This document shows, in pieces, positions 34,504 through 46,683 of a stretch of DNA of 64,000 nt. Numbering within the stretch: the first letter of the stretch is position 1; each line of letters begins with the position of its first letter. Source of the stretch: Taenia hydatigena (taxonomy: Eukaryota; Platyhelminthes; Cestoda; Cyclophyllidea; Taeniidae); the NCBI GenBank assembly GCA_036345935.2, contig JADWOT020000007.1, positions 7,294,074-7,358,073 on the forward strand, written 5' to 3'. The notes under the pieces were generated by a model, which worked only from the letters and a program-made list of their open reading frames with translations, was not told where the DNA came from and did no database searches. The position numbers were made by a program, and so were the translations under genes.

Positions 34504-37500
34504 GTGCGAATTAGAAGAGAAGACACTTTTTCAGACGTTTCTTATCGAAGGACCCATCTTACCTCTATGCTGCGTGTGCGTGCTCGTGCCTGCGAACACG
34601 ACGCCAACTTCTGTTCTAGCTTTCTACAGGCGCATCGCTTAAGACCACTTTTGGCATCAGAACCAACACAACCTCTGACAATGGATCACAACATTTTGGC
34701 GGCCATAACATCCTGCATCTCAAGCACGGTCAACGTCGTGGTCCAACTTATCATCGACCAACGAGATGATAGCCACTTCAACTTTGTTCCAAGACAGTTA
34801 TTATGGATTAAATGCTACCTTTCTCCTCATAAACAATGGAAGTGAATGGGAGTGTGCCAACCTGCACTAAACTAGTAATGGCAGGCTTTTGCTTCATGGG
34901 AACACTAAACTTTGTAACCTTAAAACACAAAGCAACAAGTTTTTTACGAGAACACGCCTTCTATCCACCCAGCAAGGATATGTCTTGTTAACTTGTTAAC
35001 TTTTAGCATGCTCCTGTTAAGCCTAGGTTAAATCAGCAATGCTCTAGGCATTAAATAATGATAATAAATATGAAACCTGGATTCATCCTTCTACGAGCTA
35101 TAATTGTAAAGTTAACTCTTATTTTCGGTTTACAGGTACTACTTTTTTAAAATTATGGGATGAAACACCTGTTATCAAATGCAAGTTGTGACATCAGTAC
35201 AATGCTACAATAGCGTTTCCGTAAAAACACATAAGTAAAAAGCTACCAAATTAATGACATATGGCTGGTAGAGTAAAAAAGAAAAGAGGAGAAACAGTGG
35301 CATAAATAATGAAATTAAGTTCTTTATGGTTTCGGTAAAGGCAGGAAAGATTGCATGTGGTGATGAGTGTGATTGGTAGAAAGGCGAAATTGGCGGAGTT
35401 AGAGATAAATTGAGGAAACAACAAAGCGGATGCAAAGACCAATAGCTGAGAAGAGACGCCTGCCTGTAAATTAGACTAAAAGGTTGGAACACAAATTCAA
35501 CAGCATGGTCACCGTTTTGTGCTGGAGAGAAATGCGATGCGCCGGCCCTGTGGAGGTGCAAACATAATGAACTACCACATTTGACGAAACACTCATTCCC
35601 AACACGGAGCTAATTCCTGATTGACTGATTTCTCATTAAAAGACAAGGTCTATACTTGGCCGGAAAAATGGCAGATTTTTCATGCAGAAAAGACCGTATA
35701 CCTAAATTTCGAATGCTTATTTGAGTAGTCAAAAGTGTCGTTCGTGCGTAAGGAGTCAGATCCAGAGCTCAAATTCGTTACATCGTGGGACATCTGACTC
35801 TGTGCATCCAACTCAAGCCTTTTGGTGTCATCAGACGGTTTTTGCAAGATAAGTAGCAGCGTCTTCACGAGCGGATTGTCTTACGTTGAAGAGACATTTA
35901 ATGTCCTCAATTTCGCCATCGCTGTCAATAACAGCATCCCGGAGGCAGGTAAAGGAAAATTAAACCACGATTTACTCGCTTCTCGGCTGGTCGGTGCCGA
36001 TCGTATGCAAAGGTCGGAACTTAATAATTGCTTTATGTGAATGTCAGTTTTAAACAAGCCACTGATTTGTGGGATCAATTGCACAATGGCTTGAATGGTA
36101 GGAGGGACATGGTCACGTATGGGAAGAGTACCACGGATAAGCACTAAAGGTTAGGCCAGATTCAAACCCTCAAAGTGCGATGTAAAATGAATGCAATCCA
36201 CTTTGGTAGCAGAAACCTTCCAATACTTCTAAAAAATAAAGAGTGGTGCTGCTTGATCGCCTTGCGCTGTTTACTGTTTACGAGGTTAAGTTGCATTAAT
36301 ATACAATTGCGTTTGCAGGGCCTTCACATCGAATTATTATTCTAGCTATAAAAGGTAGCACGTTTTGATAATAGACGAAACACTTACTGATGTAGCAAGC
36401 GAAAAAACATCAAGGGCATTCATTAAACCTCAAAAATATTGGGAAAGCAAAAAACACAAAGGCTATAGCCTAGAGCTAATGCTGATGTTGGGATGAGCCT
36501 ATTTTGGTTTCGTCCGCATGGCGTTCGTTGTCTAGCAATCCAACTTTAGTGTTAACTCAAATCAAAGTTGCCTTATTGCATGGCTGAGAGCCCAAACTAT
36601 CTCGCCTTACATTATGACATTGCTCGTTATTTCGTTTTTTCCTTGTAGTCGATAAGGATTCCGGTGAAAGTGTAGATTATGGCTTTCCCTTTTGCTCGAA
36701 TATTGAATGATGGGGCAGGTTTAAGAAGTACAGACGAAACTGTGCTGCGGGTATACTTATTGTGTTCGATTGATAGAGATAAAATAGAAGCATATGCTTT
36801 GTGCTACGAATATTCTGGATATCGCTGCGCCTATAAACACAGTAGTCACCTTATCATGGCCTGTTTATTTTTGGATTTAATCTAATCTTAACAAATCAGC
36901 GTTTTTCACAAAGTCCTACTAATAGGAAGTTCCTTTCAATGTAAGCTCGTTTAATTGATCATTCACAAGTGGGTGCCTATTTATGGGGTTATTTACACCG
37001 GTGATCCTCCGCCTTTATAACAAAGGGCAAAGTGCAGCCGATATCACCAGGATTGATTTGAAACTGACCTTACCAAGACTCAGATGCCAGACAAGGTAAG
37101 CCTTCTGTTAAACCACATTTTGTCTTGCGGCTGCAAAAAGAGCACGTTATGTCTCAGATTTTAGGTTACTTTCGTTTCTGTAAAGTAGAGCTCAATTCTA
37201 AGACGTTAGATATTATGAAACCACCGCATTGCAACGCAAACGCTATAGAAATTGATTACACGAAGTCGAAATGCACCGAATGGAGCAAAAGAGAAGAAAA
37301 TCGACTGGGTCACTACGTCCCGGGATATCGTCTAACTACGGAGAGTGAATGGCGGGCACTGAGTTTTCGGCAGTCTGGTAGATGAAGGCATTGCCTGTTC
37401 CAAGAGCCGGAGCCGCGCATCAGCCAAGACCTCGTGCTAGAGTACCAAAAACCTAGAAAATTATTATAAATAAAAAGTCGAAGCACATTAGAATGCATGA

Positions 37501-39490
37501 GATAAGGCAGATTACTTACCCTTAGGCAAATATACCACTTTACGCAATTGGTACAGATTTAACGAAAGATGAAAATCAATCAACAGTCTGCTAGACAGCG
37601 CCAAATTGTGAGGCACGTCGATTCGGATCAATTTCCAAGAAATGAAAATGTTTGGATAGGCACACTAGCAGGCGTTACTATAGTCGTTAAGAGCAGTGGC
37701 TTATAAAGGTTCTGCCTCTAGCCGCAGCTTGGCTCCTAATATTTACCTTCTTACAACATGGCCATCCCTGGCACGTATCGCGTCTTATGCGCCCACGGAT
37801 TCGTCATAGCTAACAAAACCTGCCACCAGCAGAGAATGTGAATATTTTAAGGGCATTTAATCCACTACATGAGAACATTTCCTCTGGTTCGTTACCCTGT
37901 CTCCGAACGCCCCCACACTATCACTCACTGAAACAGCAAGCAAGATTAAGTGAGTCCGTTGCATCATACTCTAGAGGCAAATGACGGATAAACAAGTTAG
38001 AGCCTTTAAAACTCCTTGTCATTAGCATGTGGCCAAAGGGTCTGCTGCGAAGATGAGGTTCAAAGCTTAGACGAATTCATAAATATCCGCTGGTGGTGGG
38101 GACAAAGGGGCAGCGTGTTAGGAACTTATTTCGAACTGAGCATACAAAAAGGAAACAGGGCGTAAAATCACCCAGTCAAATTGAGAAGAGCTGAGTGCGG
38201 CTTTTTGAATAATCAAAAGTAAGGTAAGAGCATCAGGCGACTTCATACCCGTGCCATTAGGCGCACTGTCCGGTAATGTAAGCAGTTTAACCTCACTCGA
38301 ATGAAATTGGAGACCTTCATTTACGTTGCCAGGGGACAGCTGTTTTTGTTGCTGCAGCATGGGTCGCTGTCAGTTGAACGTCGCCATCATTAACGCCAAG
38401 ACTTGTACAGGGTGAGAATTGGGAGAATGGGGTGGGCTGTATCACCAAGGCGTTAGTTTTCACTGCCGCTCAAAAGAGTCCGACGTAGCCACTTGTAGCT
38501 GTAGTAAGATTCGTCCATTTCGGGCCAAAGTCACTGCACTGCGAAGAAAATTTTTCAGATGAAATAGCCATCAGCGGCATACTAATGTTTTTATTGTGCT
38601 GTTGAAAAGGGTGGATCTGTGTGGTTGTTGTCGACTTCTACGACAATTGAACAGATGGATGCATATCCATCCCAACTCCTGTTTAAGAATACAACCTTCT
38701 GAAGGCATCGGAGACATCGGAAATCCACTAATTTCTCGTGCTTATTTTGGTAAGATATGTTTTGCAGTTTATTCTGGAATCATTGGTTAATACCATCAAC
38801 GATTGCGCTTATGTAGGATAGCAAAGGAATGTGTTAACTATGGTCATTACCGGTAGAAGTGGCAGTGGTGGAAGAAGAAATCACTTGAAAACGCATGAGC
38901 ATTATGGGTTCATTGTCTGCTGGTAGATTGCAGTAAGCTGTTCCACATTTATGCCTTCGAATAAGGCCACGTTATAGTTCGAATTTGGGATTGGTAGTGG
39001 CATGCAGCCGTTAAGTGGAGACACCAATCTATTTGCTCACAAATTCCTTCCTTTAAGTGCACCAGCAGCCACAAACAGCAGCAAATTGTTGAGCCGCAAT
39101 TTAAAACAAACATCACTGTTACCTAAGACAAGTCAATGACAGTATCACGACTGCATTGTAGCAAAACTTTAGGTGATTACGGCTGCTTTGCAATTCCCGC
39201 CTAAAGCAACCAGAAATCAGTAATTGCATTCAAGTTTGCAAGTTAGATATCTTAGCATAGCTCCCTATATATTTGAGCGCTACCTATAACACTTCAAAGC
39301 TAAACAATAAGAGTAATGCATGCTATAGTTTTGCAATTCATTCGTAAATGCGCACCTATCACACTTGTAGCACCAGAACAGAAGTTTTCCTAAGTCTGCC
39401 ATGCAAAACTTGAAAATGAATAATTGCGAAATAATCAAAACCCTCAAACAATCCAGTGCAACAATGGGAGAGAAAACCCCCTCAGTTTAA
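34504..39490. other. 5 kb without a supported gene
   Basis: A 113-codon frame at 34504-34845 (first ATG well inside) and a 118-codon hydrophobic minus-strand frame at 35205-35561 are the longest, neither recognisable. A donor-like GCAG/GTAAAG at 35948 follows a frame at 35822. Nothing is strong enough to call. Confidence 0.4.
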
Positions 39491-39571
39491 AGTTGCTAAT
39501 GTGTCTCGCATAGCCAACAGAGAAATGCCAAAAGGAAGCTCAGTGTAAGCTGAAGCAAAGATATCTAATCA

Positions 39572-39577
39572 TTTATT
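39572..39577 (-). other. Poly(A) signal, left Trp-rich copy
   Basis: AATAAA on the minus strand, mirror of 42495-42500. Confidence 0.5.
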
Positions 39578-39744
39578 GAGCAGTCGCAAGCGATATACAG
39601 AAATAATAGCATTATTTGCGCGTTCAAAGCATGAGAGATGTAGAGGAGGGCATGCACACCGCCGACTAGATTCCTCACCTCCATGGCACGTGGAGGCGCC
39701 TTCACAAGCGTCGGTGTAGGCACAACCTCGGTGGTGGTTGCTGT

Positions 39745-39954
39745 TTACCACCATTGCTGCGACCATCCCCACGGCTGGCCACACGGCGACCACCATTGCG
39801 GCTTCTTCTCACACGATCACTCACACGGCCACCAATAGTGCGGCTTCTGCACAGACCACAATGCCCACTTCTGTCCATATTGTGAGCCCTTCTCAAACTC
39901 TCCCCACGGTGCCCACTTCCACGGATACGAGCATGGCCAACCTCCCCACACCAT
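39745..39954 (-). pseudogene. Trp-rich small protein, left copy, nonsense mutation
   Basis: Mirror of the right-arm gene with the same ATG, TATA box (40013-40006) and AATAAA. The Trp codon 46 is TGA here (39819-39817), against TGG in the right arm, leaving 45 of 69 residues. This is the only difference I find in the coding region. It could be a true pseudogene, an allelic error or a truncated product. Confidence 0.65.
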
Positions 39955-40005
39955 TTCCTTGTCTCTGCTTTCCTTGATACTGACTTGCACGCTGAGCTGT
40001 GCCTG

Positions 40006-40013
40006 CTTATATA
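40006..40013 (-). promoter_or_regulatory. TATA box of left Trp-rich copy
   Basis: TATATAAG on the minus strand, 52 bases before the ATG; exact mirror of the right copy. Confidence 0.5.
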
Positions 40014-40176
40014 CCAGCCGCCTTGTCTCTAATTGTCTCGTGTGGTCCTCGTGCTCACTGTGCTTTTAGCTCTACACTCGTGCTTGCCGATGGCCATCGA
40101 TGCTCTCGTGATGCCACTATTTTCAGCTAGCATTTCAGGTGTTGTCCAGACTGCGAATCGCGTGTGCCTTACCAAC

Positions 40177-41895
40177 ATAGAAACTTAGTAATGTTCTATG
40201 AATAGTGATGGCCTTGCCAATGTTGACATTGTAGAGCACAGGCCAGTATCGAATCGGATCGCACCACTAGATCCGCTCTATCTATGTTCCGGTGATAATT
40301 GCGTCATAAAAAATATTCCGTCACCACCAAATGCTTTCTCGGCTGCAAGTTACTTGTCTCACCACTAATTGTGTGAAGATCGATCTTCATGACACCAATC
40401 CAATATGTTCGATTATAAGTGCAGCAGTACCGTGTTTCGTTTCGTCTGGATTATGTCCTCGTAGCATACAAGACCTTTTGGATATCTTGCCTACAAGCGT
40501 AATTATTTGTTCGCAATGCTGAAACTTATTGCACTTTTCTCCTAGAATTAACGCAAAGCGAGTAATGCACTAAGACCTTCATCAACTGAATATTGATACT
40601 TTAATCACTTGAATTTCAACATGATTTAAGATGCGAATTCTCACTGCATGGATTCTTAAGCAATGTTGCAACTTACAATTACATCACAAATGAAACTAGT
40701 TGCAGAGCTATCCGGTAAGTAGAGGGCAACCTTTGCAGACCGACAAACAAGCAAATTCGGATACTTATTTAAAGGAACTGTATTTCTTTTTCAACTCCAG
40801 CTCAAATTTGCTGAAGTAATGCAATGTATGTGGCAAGATGATTACATAACTTTGAGGTAGTCTTGGCTATGCTTAATGCAATTTTGTTTCGGAAACGCCG
40901 ATTTCTCAGCGCATTGAACATCTTACCTCGCAGTAGAACTATGCTGAGCAAACTACTTCTAATAAGCCACTAGTCTGCAATGGCAAAAGACAACGTGCCT
41001 ATCATCCATATCATTACTATATATGTACGTAAGGCCTCTGATAGGGACTGCGATGAAGCACTAATTGTTTAGAGCAGAGGCGTTTGACACAAATCGATTT
41101 AGCTTTAGTTGCACCTAAGACCGCAAGTAGGCATGTGTGCAGACTGAGGAATGCATAAATACTAAGCGGTTAATCGAGCTCTATAATCGCTTGCAGAAGA
41201 TATGGTTTAATAGTCGCAAATTTATTTGGTAATTGATAAATTTTGTAAAAACAAGTAAGAACCACAATCACTTATTCTAATTCGCAGTCGATTGTCAATC
41301 TTTATGGGGCATCATCTTGGATGAATTTATTACGCATAACTTCAGTAAAGGTGATAAACTAAGTATATATGTTTATATTTGGCATAATATAATTGAAGAC
41401 TTTGCTTCAGATCGCACTTCATCACTCGTTTCACCTCAGCAAGCATAAATATTGCCCAATAATTTTATCTGCCTCACTGACTGTAAAGTCAAAATATCGC
41501 AGAAGTCATGATTTTGGAGCACATTTCTGCTGGTGGGTGCTATGCCCTTTGCGATCGACTTGTGTGTACAATGGAAGAGGCTACATGGGCATTATTGGCT
41601 AATATAAAGTTTGATTACAAGTGGAAGATAAATAACGTCTATGTGATAGCGAACTCCTAAACACCGTGCGTTGCTGTGTTGCATCAACCACATAAATGGT
41701 CATCGTGCAATTGCACGTGCGTGCCAATCATAGAATAACGGCATGATAAGCCCCAGAAATGAGTCAGGTCTGGTGATTTGGTACGGCCTGATGTTGGTCA
41801 GTGCTCCACGTCCTCCGTATTGGCAAGGTCAGCCACCGTTCATAGACTATTGCTAAATTTCTCGTCAACTTTGCCGCTCAAGTGGAAAATATTAT
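40177..41895. other. Central spacer of IR3
   Basis: About 1.7 kb of unique sequence between the two divergent Trp-rich copies. It contains no frame with support. Confidence 0.5.
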
Positions 41896-42058
41896 GTAAA
41901 GAAGCCACATGCAATTCGCAGTCTGGACAACACCTGAAATGCTAGCTGAAAATAGTGGCATCACGAGAGCATCGATGGCCATCGGCAAGCACGAGTGTAG
42001 AGCTAAAAGCACAGTGAGCACGAGGACCACACGAGACAATTAGAGACAAGGCGGCTGG

Positions 42059-42066
42059 TATATAAG
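42059..42066 (+). promoter_or_regulatory. TATA box of the Trp-rich gene
   Basis: TATATAAG, with the ATG starting 52 bases downstream, leaving room for a start of transcription around 42088-42092 and a short 5' UTR. Confidence 0.55.
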
Positions 42067-42117
42067 CAGGCACAGCTCAGCGTGCAAGTCAGTATCAAGG
42101 AAAGCAGAGACAAGGAA

Positions 42118-42327
42118 ATGGTGTGGGGAGGTTGGCCATGCTCGTATCCGTGGAAGTGGGCACCGTGGGGAGAGTTTGAGAAGGGCTCACAATATGGACA
42201 GAAGTGGGCATTGTGGTCTGTGCAGAAGCCGCACTATTGGTGGCCGTGTGAGTGGTCGTGTGAGAAGAAGCCGCAATGGTGGTCGCCGTGTGGCCAGCCG
42301 TGGGGATGGTCGCAGCAATGGTGGTAA
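42118..42327 (+). CDS. Tryptophan-rich 69-aa protein, unrecognised
   Basis: Single-exon gene. ATG at 42118 in a good context (G at -3, G at +4), stop TAA at 42325, TATA box 52 bases upstream, AATAAA 168 bases downstream. The product has 16 Trp in 69 residues (23%), four Cys, several Lys, Pro, Gln and Gly, and no signal peptide or membrane helix. Short motifs recur: W-P-C, K-W-A-P/L-W, Q/Y-W-W and P-W-G-W; it ends QQWW. The in-frame codons upstream of 42118 contain no ATG. Antisense frames are rich in Thr or His as a direct by-product of the TGG-rich strand; one antisense Thr-rich frame is open in both arms but has no ATG near its front or promoter. Function unknown. Confidence 0.65.
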   Translation: MVWGGWPCSYPWKWAPWGEFEKGSQYGQKWALWSVQKPHYWWPCEWSCEKKPQWWSPCGQPWGWSQQWW

Positions 42328-42494
42328 ACAGCAACCACCACCGAGGTTGTGCCTACACCGACGCTTGTGAAGGCGCCTCCACGTGCCATGGAGGTGAGGA
42401 ATCTAGTCGGCGGTGTGCATGCCCTCCTCTACATCTCTCATGCTTTGAACGCGCAAATAATGCTATTATTTCTGTATATCGCTTGCGACTGCTC

Positions 42495-42500
42495 AATAAA
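42495..42500 (+). other. Poly(A) signal of the Trp-rich gene
   Basis: AATAAA 168 bases after the stop codon. Confidence 0.6.
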
Positions 42501-42650
42501 TGATTAGATATCTTTGCTTCAGCTTACACTGAGCTTCCCTTTGGCATTTCTCTGTTGGGTATGCGGGCCACATTTGCAAATAGAAGTTCTATTAATATTT
42601 TAATCAAGAAGCTTTATTACAGGATCGGATAAAAGTTCTGCCATATTCAA

Positions 42651-42667
42651 TTTTTTTTTCTTTTTTT
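42651..42667. repeat. T-rich tract
   Basis: A run of 16 T interrupted by one C, just outside the right IR3 arm. Confidence 0.8.
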
Positions 42668-42959
42668 GATTCACCTAAGCACAGCTCTTGTCTTCTGACA
42701 CTTTAAGAGTAGTTAAAGTGTTTGAAGCATGCAAGTGCCATGCTTTTATCCTAGAGTACATTTGGGTCATGGTTATGGTTAAATGAATGCATTCTTTCCT
42801 CGACAATTATGTAGCCTTTAAATAAAGCATAGGCACACTTTTCTTGAAAGTGCAACAATGGTGCCTGAAATCAAGTACAGTCGAATTGGATGCAGAAATT
42901 AATGTGGTATCCGTTTTGCTGGATAAGTCTGAGCTCCTAATCTTCTACGAAATGGAACT

Positions 42960-43690
42960 GACAGATTTAAATTTGATACAACAACGTTGAAATGCATGAA
43001 ATGGAGTCGAAGGAAGGAAATTTTTATCACAGCGCTAAAACGCATGAAATGGACCCGAATGAGAAGAAATCGATATTACAACCTCAAACGGTATAAAATA
43101 TAACCAAAGGAAGAAAAACTGAAATTGAGCCGAAGAAGAGGAATTGACATCCCAACTTTAAAATGCATAAAGTGTTGTTGAAGGAAAAGAAATTCATATT
43201 AAAACATCAAGCTGAGTTAAAAGGAGTCGAATGAAGTGGAGTCTAAGTCGGCTCTACTTCTTGCAATTCGTTTTGTGACATCGACTTCCCTTTATTTGTC
43301 TTCATTTCATTCTTTTCGACATTGTGGATCAATTGCGATTTTTAACCTCACTCCATCCTTCTCGACTTTATAGAATCATTTTTCTCCATCAGCTCTATTT
43401 TGGGCATTTTGACTGATTAGAATCAATTTCCTCTTCTTTGGACATTGCTATTTCAACTTCTCCTTCGTATCTATTTCGTTTGTTATAAATTCGTTAAATT
43501 AGTTCCGTTTTCCAGCTCCATATACTTCATTTTGACTTCATGAGTTTAAAGTTCTTTTCCTTTAGCTCTATTTTATAAATTTCATTATTGTGAAATCAAT
43601 TTCCATTTCCCTAGGCTGTATTTTATGCTTTCCTAAATGATGAAATTTATTTACTTCTTATTGGCTCCTACTAACTAATTCGGTTGCCAA
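42960..43690. repeat. Fold-back degenerate minisatellite
   Basis: The first half, to about 43245, has about five degenerate units of roughly 48-60 bases built on GCATGAAATGGA, GTCGAAGGA and AAGAAATTgAtATTACAA. The second half repeats the same unit in reverse complement (TCCATTTCAT-, TTCGACT-, CAATTTCC-like words). The switch is near GGAGTCTAAGTCGGCTCTAC. No coding content. Confidence 0.65.
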
Positions 43691-45089
43691 AAACGCAATC
43701 TGATAAGCAATTAGTTTGCCCAAGTTTACTTAGTCGCATCTTTCAAATTTTGACAACTGAGCTACGGGACAGAACGAAATCCCCAAGTGGTGGATTTATC
43801 CACCAGCTCCGTGACAATGAAACAGTCCCCACTCAGCCCTCTTACTTTTGGCAACAGGCGCCTACTTTGCTTAACTTCCAAAATATTCTTCTTTAGACAC
43901 CTTTATCTCGCGTCCATTGCGTATGCTTTTGAAAAAAGAAATCGTCAATCTTATGTTTTCCCAAGGAGAGGATTTATTTGAGTGCTGATATTGCGATACA
44001 TTAGCCTTCCTTCGAAATGACCTTCAAATACAGCGCTGCATTGAAAAGTGGCAGGTGAAACCCTCTAAAATGATAGCCTTGGCAGGTAAAGGAACTGTAT
44101 TGGCTGAGGCGCAACGTGGTTTAATTTTACTTTTTCTCGTGGTTATAAGAGCATTGTGACAAGTTTCCTGTTTTCACAGACCTCCTGATGGCGTGGATGG
44201 AGGCGGCGCATGCTTTCCATTTCTTCCAAAATGTTATCATTTAAAATCATGCGCCTCTAATAGTAATTTATCTTGACTAAACCATCTTCTTCTAAATTCA
44301 CGTATCGCATCTATGATTTGTCATTCCGATTATGTCTCGCAAATCGATGACTTCAACTCTAATTCTCTCTTTAAATAAACTCATAAGTGGACAAAAAGCA
44401 TTTGAGACTAAAGGTTATTGGACAGTATGGACAGGTTGAAGAAGAAATCATATTTTTGGCTCCCTCTTATTCAAAGAAAATGTTAAAAGTTAAGCCATCT
44501 CGACTGTTGTTGGATCTCGCCTCAAAATGACCACGAGCCACATTTTGCAAGACTGCTCAACGAAATCGGTGCGTTTTCATTCGGTTCTCAAGAAACTTGT
44601 TCTGTAAGCGCACGTGGAGAACATGTGCTTCATGTAACCACCCAAGGCTAAGACAACGCTTGCAAGACCGCCACGTTTCAAGCACAACAATCCAGGCTGA
44701 ATGGCAATATTGATAGTTGCCTCTAAGTTTAGTAGGAAAAGTGTTCATTTCTAACAAATTGTGCAGGCCATATTCGAAGATGGTGGAGCTAATGAGAATC
44801 AGTGGTGATTGCGCAGTCTTCTGCAAAGCATGAAGCATTTATTCAGTGTCCACGAGAATGTGCTTAGCTTGATAAATTCATTGACGCTCCAACCATTATT
44901 TGCTGTGCATTATGTAGACTGCGAACAGATCACGCTGCTTTGCAATCACGTGTCTCATTTGCCTTGCTGAGTTTGCCGTTCTCCCATGAGAATATCTCAA
45001 TTTCCGTCAATGATTCTTTGTAAAAGCGCGCCTCCAGCTGTTGTGCCGTCAGCCCTACTACTTAATAAGAACGATGATTGGTGCAAGGA
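43691..45089. other. 1.4 kb without a supported gene
   Basis: Frames at 43684-43981 and 44557-44838 show no motif and no repeat partner. Confidence 0.4.
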
Positions 45090-46683
45090 TTGTTGTTGAG
45101 CGATAATCCCAATGCTTCATTGCGCTCTTTCTCCGCCTCAAATTCGCGTTTGTCCGCATCTTATTCTTAACTACCCACTGATTCTTTAGCCACTCTCTTA
45201 TAAAATCACGCCTTTTGTGTCGTTCTCGTGTTCATGTTCATGTTTACCTTAATCTGAAAGGTGAGGAGCTGGGGGAAATATCGACAAACGATAATCGGAG
45301 TTTCGGAGAAGAATTTAAAAACTGAGTCCAACTAAGCATCCATTTAACAAGTGCGGTGTCGCCTGACTTCTTGTTGATGTTTGGTAAAAGTGGTGCAAAG
45401 AATGCACATACTCTATGGAAAAGTGAATGAGTGGCGATGTTAAACATAAGGTTATCCATCACGACCCCATGTTCCGCTGGAAAGCTGTAGATAAAGGAAG
45501 CGGCGCTACTTGAGATAACTTTTCTGCTTCTCTACTAGCATGATGGAGCCAAAATTGATGCTACTAGTCAGCCCTAACATGAGAACAACGCGACAAATTG
45601 AAATGACGCAAGATTTCACTCTAACGGAATCGTCTTCCATCCGATCCGCTCTTACACAAATCTGATTTAAAGCCAGTGCTTTTACGCCTATCTATGGATG
45701 CCCGTAGTAGCACGAAGCCATTTTCGACACAGCAAAACTGTAAAGACAGTTGAGCTACTGGGAGAAATAATTGATGTCGCGATCAGTCATTTCTTTAGTC
45801 GCCACAGTTAACTCGAGTGCTTCCTTTAGCTCTGCTTAACTTGCAATGCCTGACGCAGGAGGTTGACCAACCATCCTCAAAGCCATTCCTCCACAGCAAT
45901 TCTTTGCTGCACATGGTATGCGGCAGAATGCGGGGTGAGCGGGTGGCATTGCTTTGAAGTGCTATTTCACATGGCCATGCAGAGCTTATAACACCATCGC
46001 TAGATCTTTCATCCAGTTATAACCCGCATACAAATAAAAGGCAACACTATTCGCCATCAAGTCTTGCTATGTCATGTTGCGCACATGCCTTCACAAGAGC
46101 CTACATTGAGTCCATATATGAGAAAAAGATGGCTGTTCTTCGGGATTATGGGTAATGGTATTCACTTAGTTTAAAAGTTCTGTCACACTTGTTTAAATTT
46201 CCAAATCTCATTTATGTGCTTCCTCTAAACGCGTTTAACAGTCATCATAGGCGCAGTAACAACCTCAGATCGCTAGTGCATTAGCGGTTTTTAAAGCAAA
46301 TTTTACTTTACAGAGGCCTAGTTGCTCAAGCATATGATTATTGCACTGAAATCAAGGCGGAATCGCTTGTTCGTAACTTCGAACTTTTAGCCAATCGCTC
46401 AGAAGCGCGGCTAAACTAGTCTTAGAATCCACCACCGTAGTCCCCAATTTGCTCGCAAGAGAAAATGTATTCGAGCACTTCTAACTTTCTGCTGGGCAAA
46501 GCAATTCTTGCCACGTGAGCTTCTCAATGGAGACCTTTATAAAATAGCAGATTACACGTAACAAATTTACACTTCGCTCGACTGTGCGCTTAACTACTCG
46601 AACAATTCAGTCTATGGAGGATTTAGACACGTCTCGCAGTATGGTCTTTCTAACCATGCGAAGGATACCTTAGCCCTTCTGCA
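45090..46683. repeat. Inverted duplication IR2, right copy
   Basis: Reverse complement of 7395-9050. Its right end is sharp: at about 46683 the sequence passes directly into a truncated gene A copy at a CTGCAGATGCAA junction. Confidence 0.9.
45110..45500 (-). pseudogene. Duplicated gene fragment B, right copy
   Basis: The minus-strand frame 45462-45244 reads NLMFNIATHSLF, INKKSGDTALVKWMLSW and LRLSFVDISPSSSPF. It is followed in another frame by RRDFIREWLKNQWVVKNKMR and an Arg/Lys-rich segment, which could be a next exon. This copy is more open than the one at 8.7 kb, which has a stop in the first piece. I do not recognise the protein and see no start codon. Confidence 0.35.

Larger units (their letters stand above)
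39491..40176. repeat. Left arm of the 3.1-kb inverted duplication (IR3)
   Basis: Reverse complement of about 41896-42575, with a constant coordinate sum of 82072 through the gene, so no indels there. Similarity decays over the last 20 bases at both ends. The arm holds a damaged copy of the Trp-rich gene. Confidence 0.96.
41896..42575. repeat. Right arm of the 3.1-kb inverted duplication (IR3)
   Basis: Reverse complement of the left arm. It contains the intact Trp-rich gene with its promoter and poly(A) signal. Confidence 0.96.

Noticed and set aside
39817..39819. TGA read as Trp (alternative genetic code)
   Set aside because: TGA encodes Trp in flatworm mitochondria, but this is nuclear-type DNA with introns, TATA boxes and a cytosolic initiator tRNA. 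The simpler reading is a nonsense change.
39738..39977. Thr-rich, mucin-like antisense frame over the Trp-rich gene, open in both arms
   Set aside because: No ATG near its front, a stop just upstream, and no TATA box or poly(A) signal on that strand. TGG-rich sense DNA automatically gives ACC- and CAC-rich antisense frames. Kept as an alternative, not as a gene.
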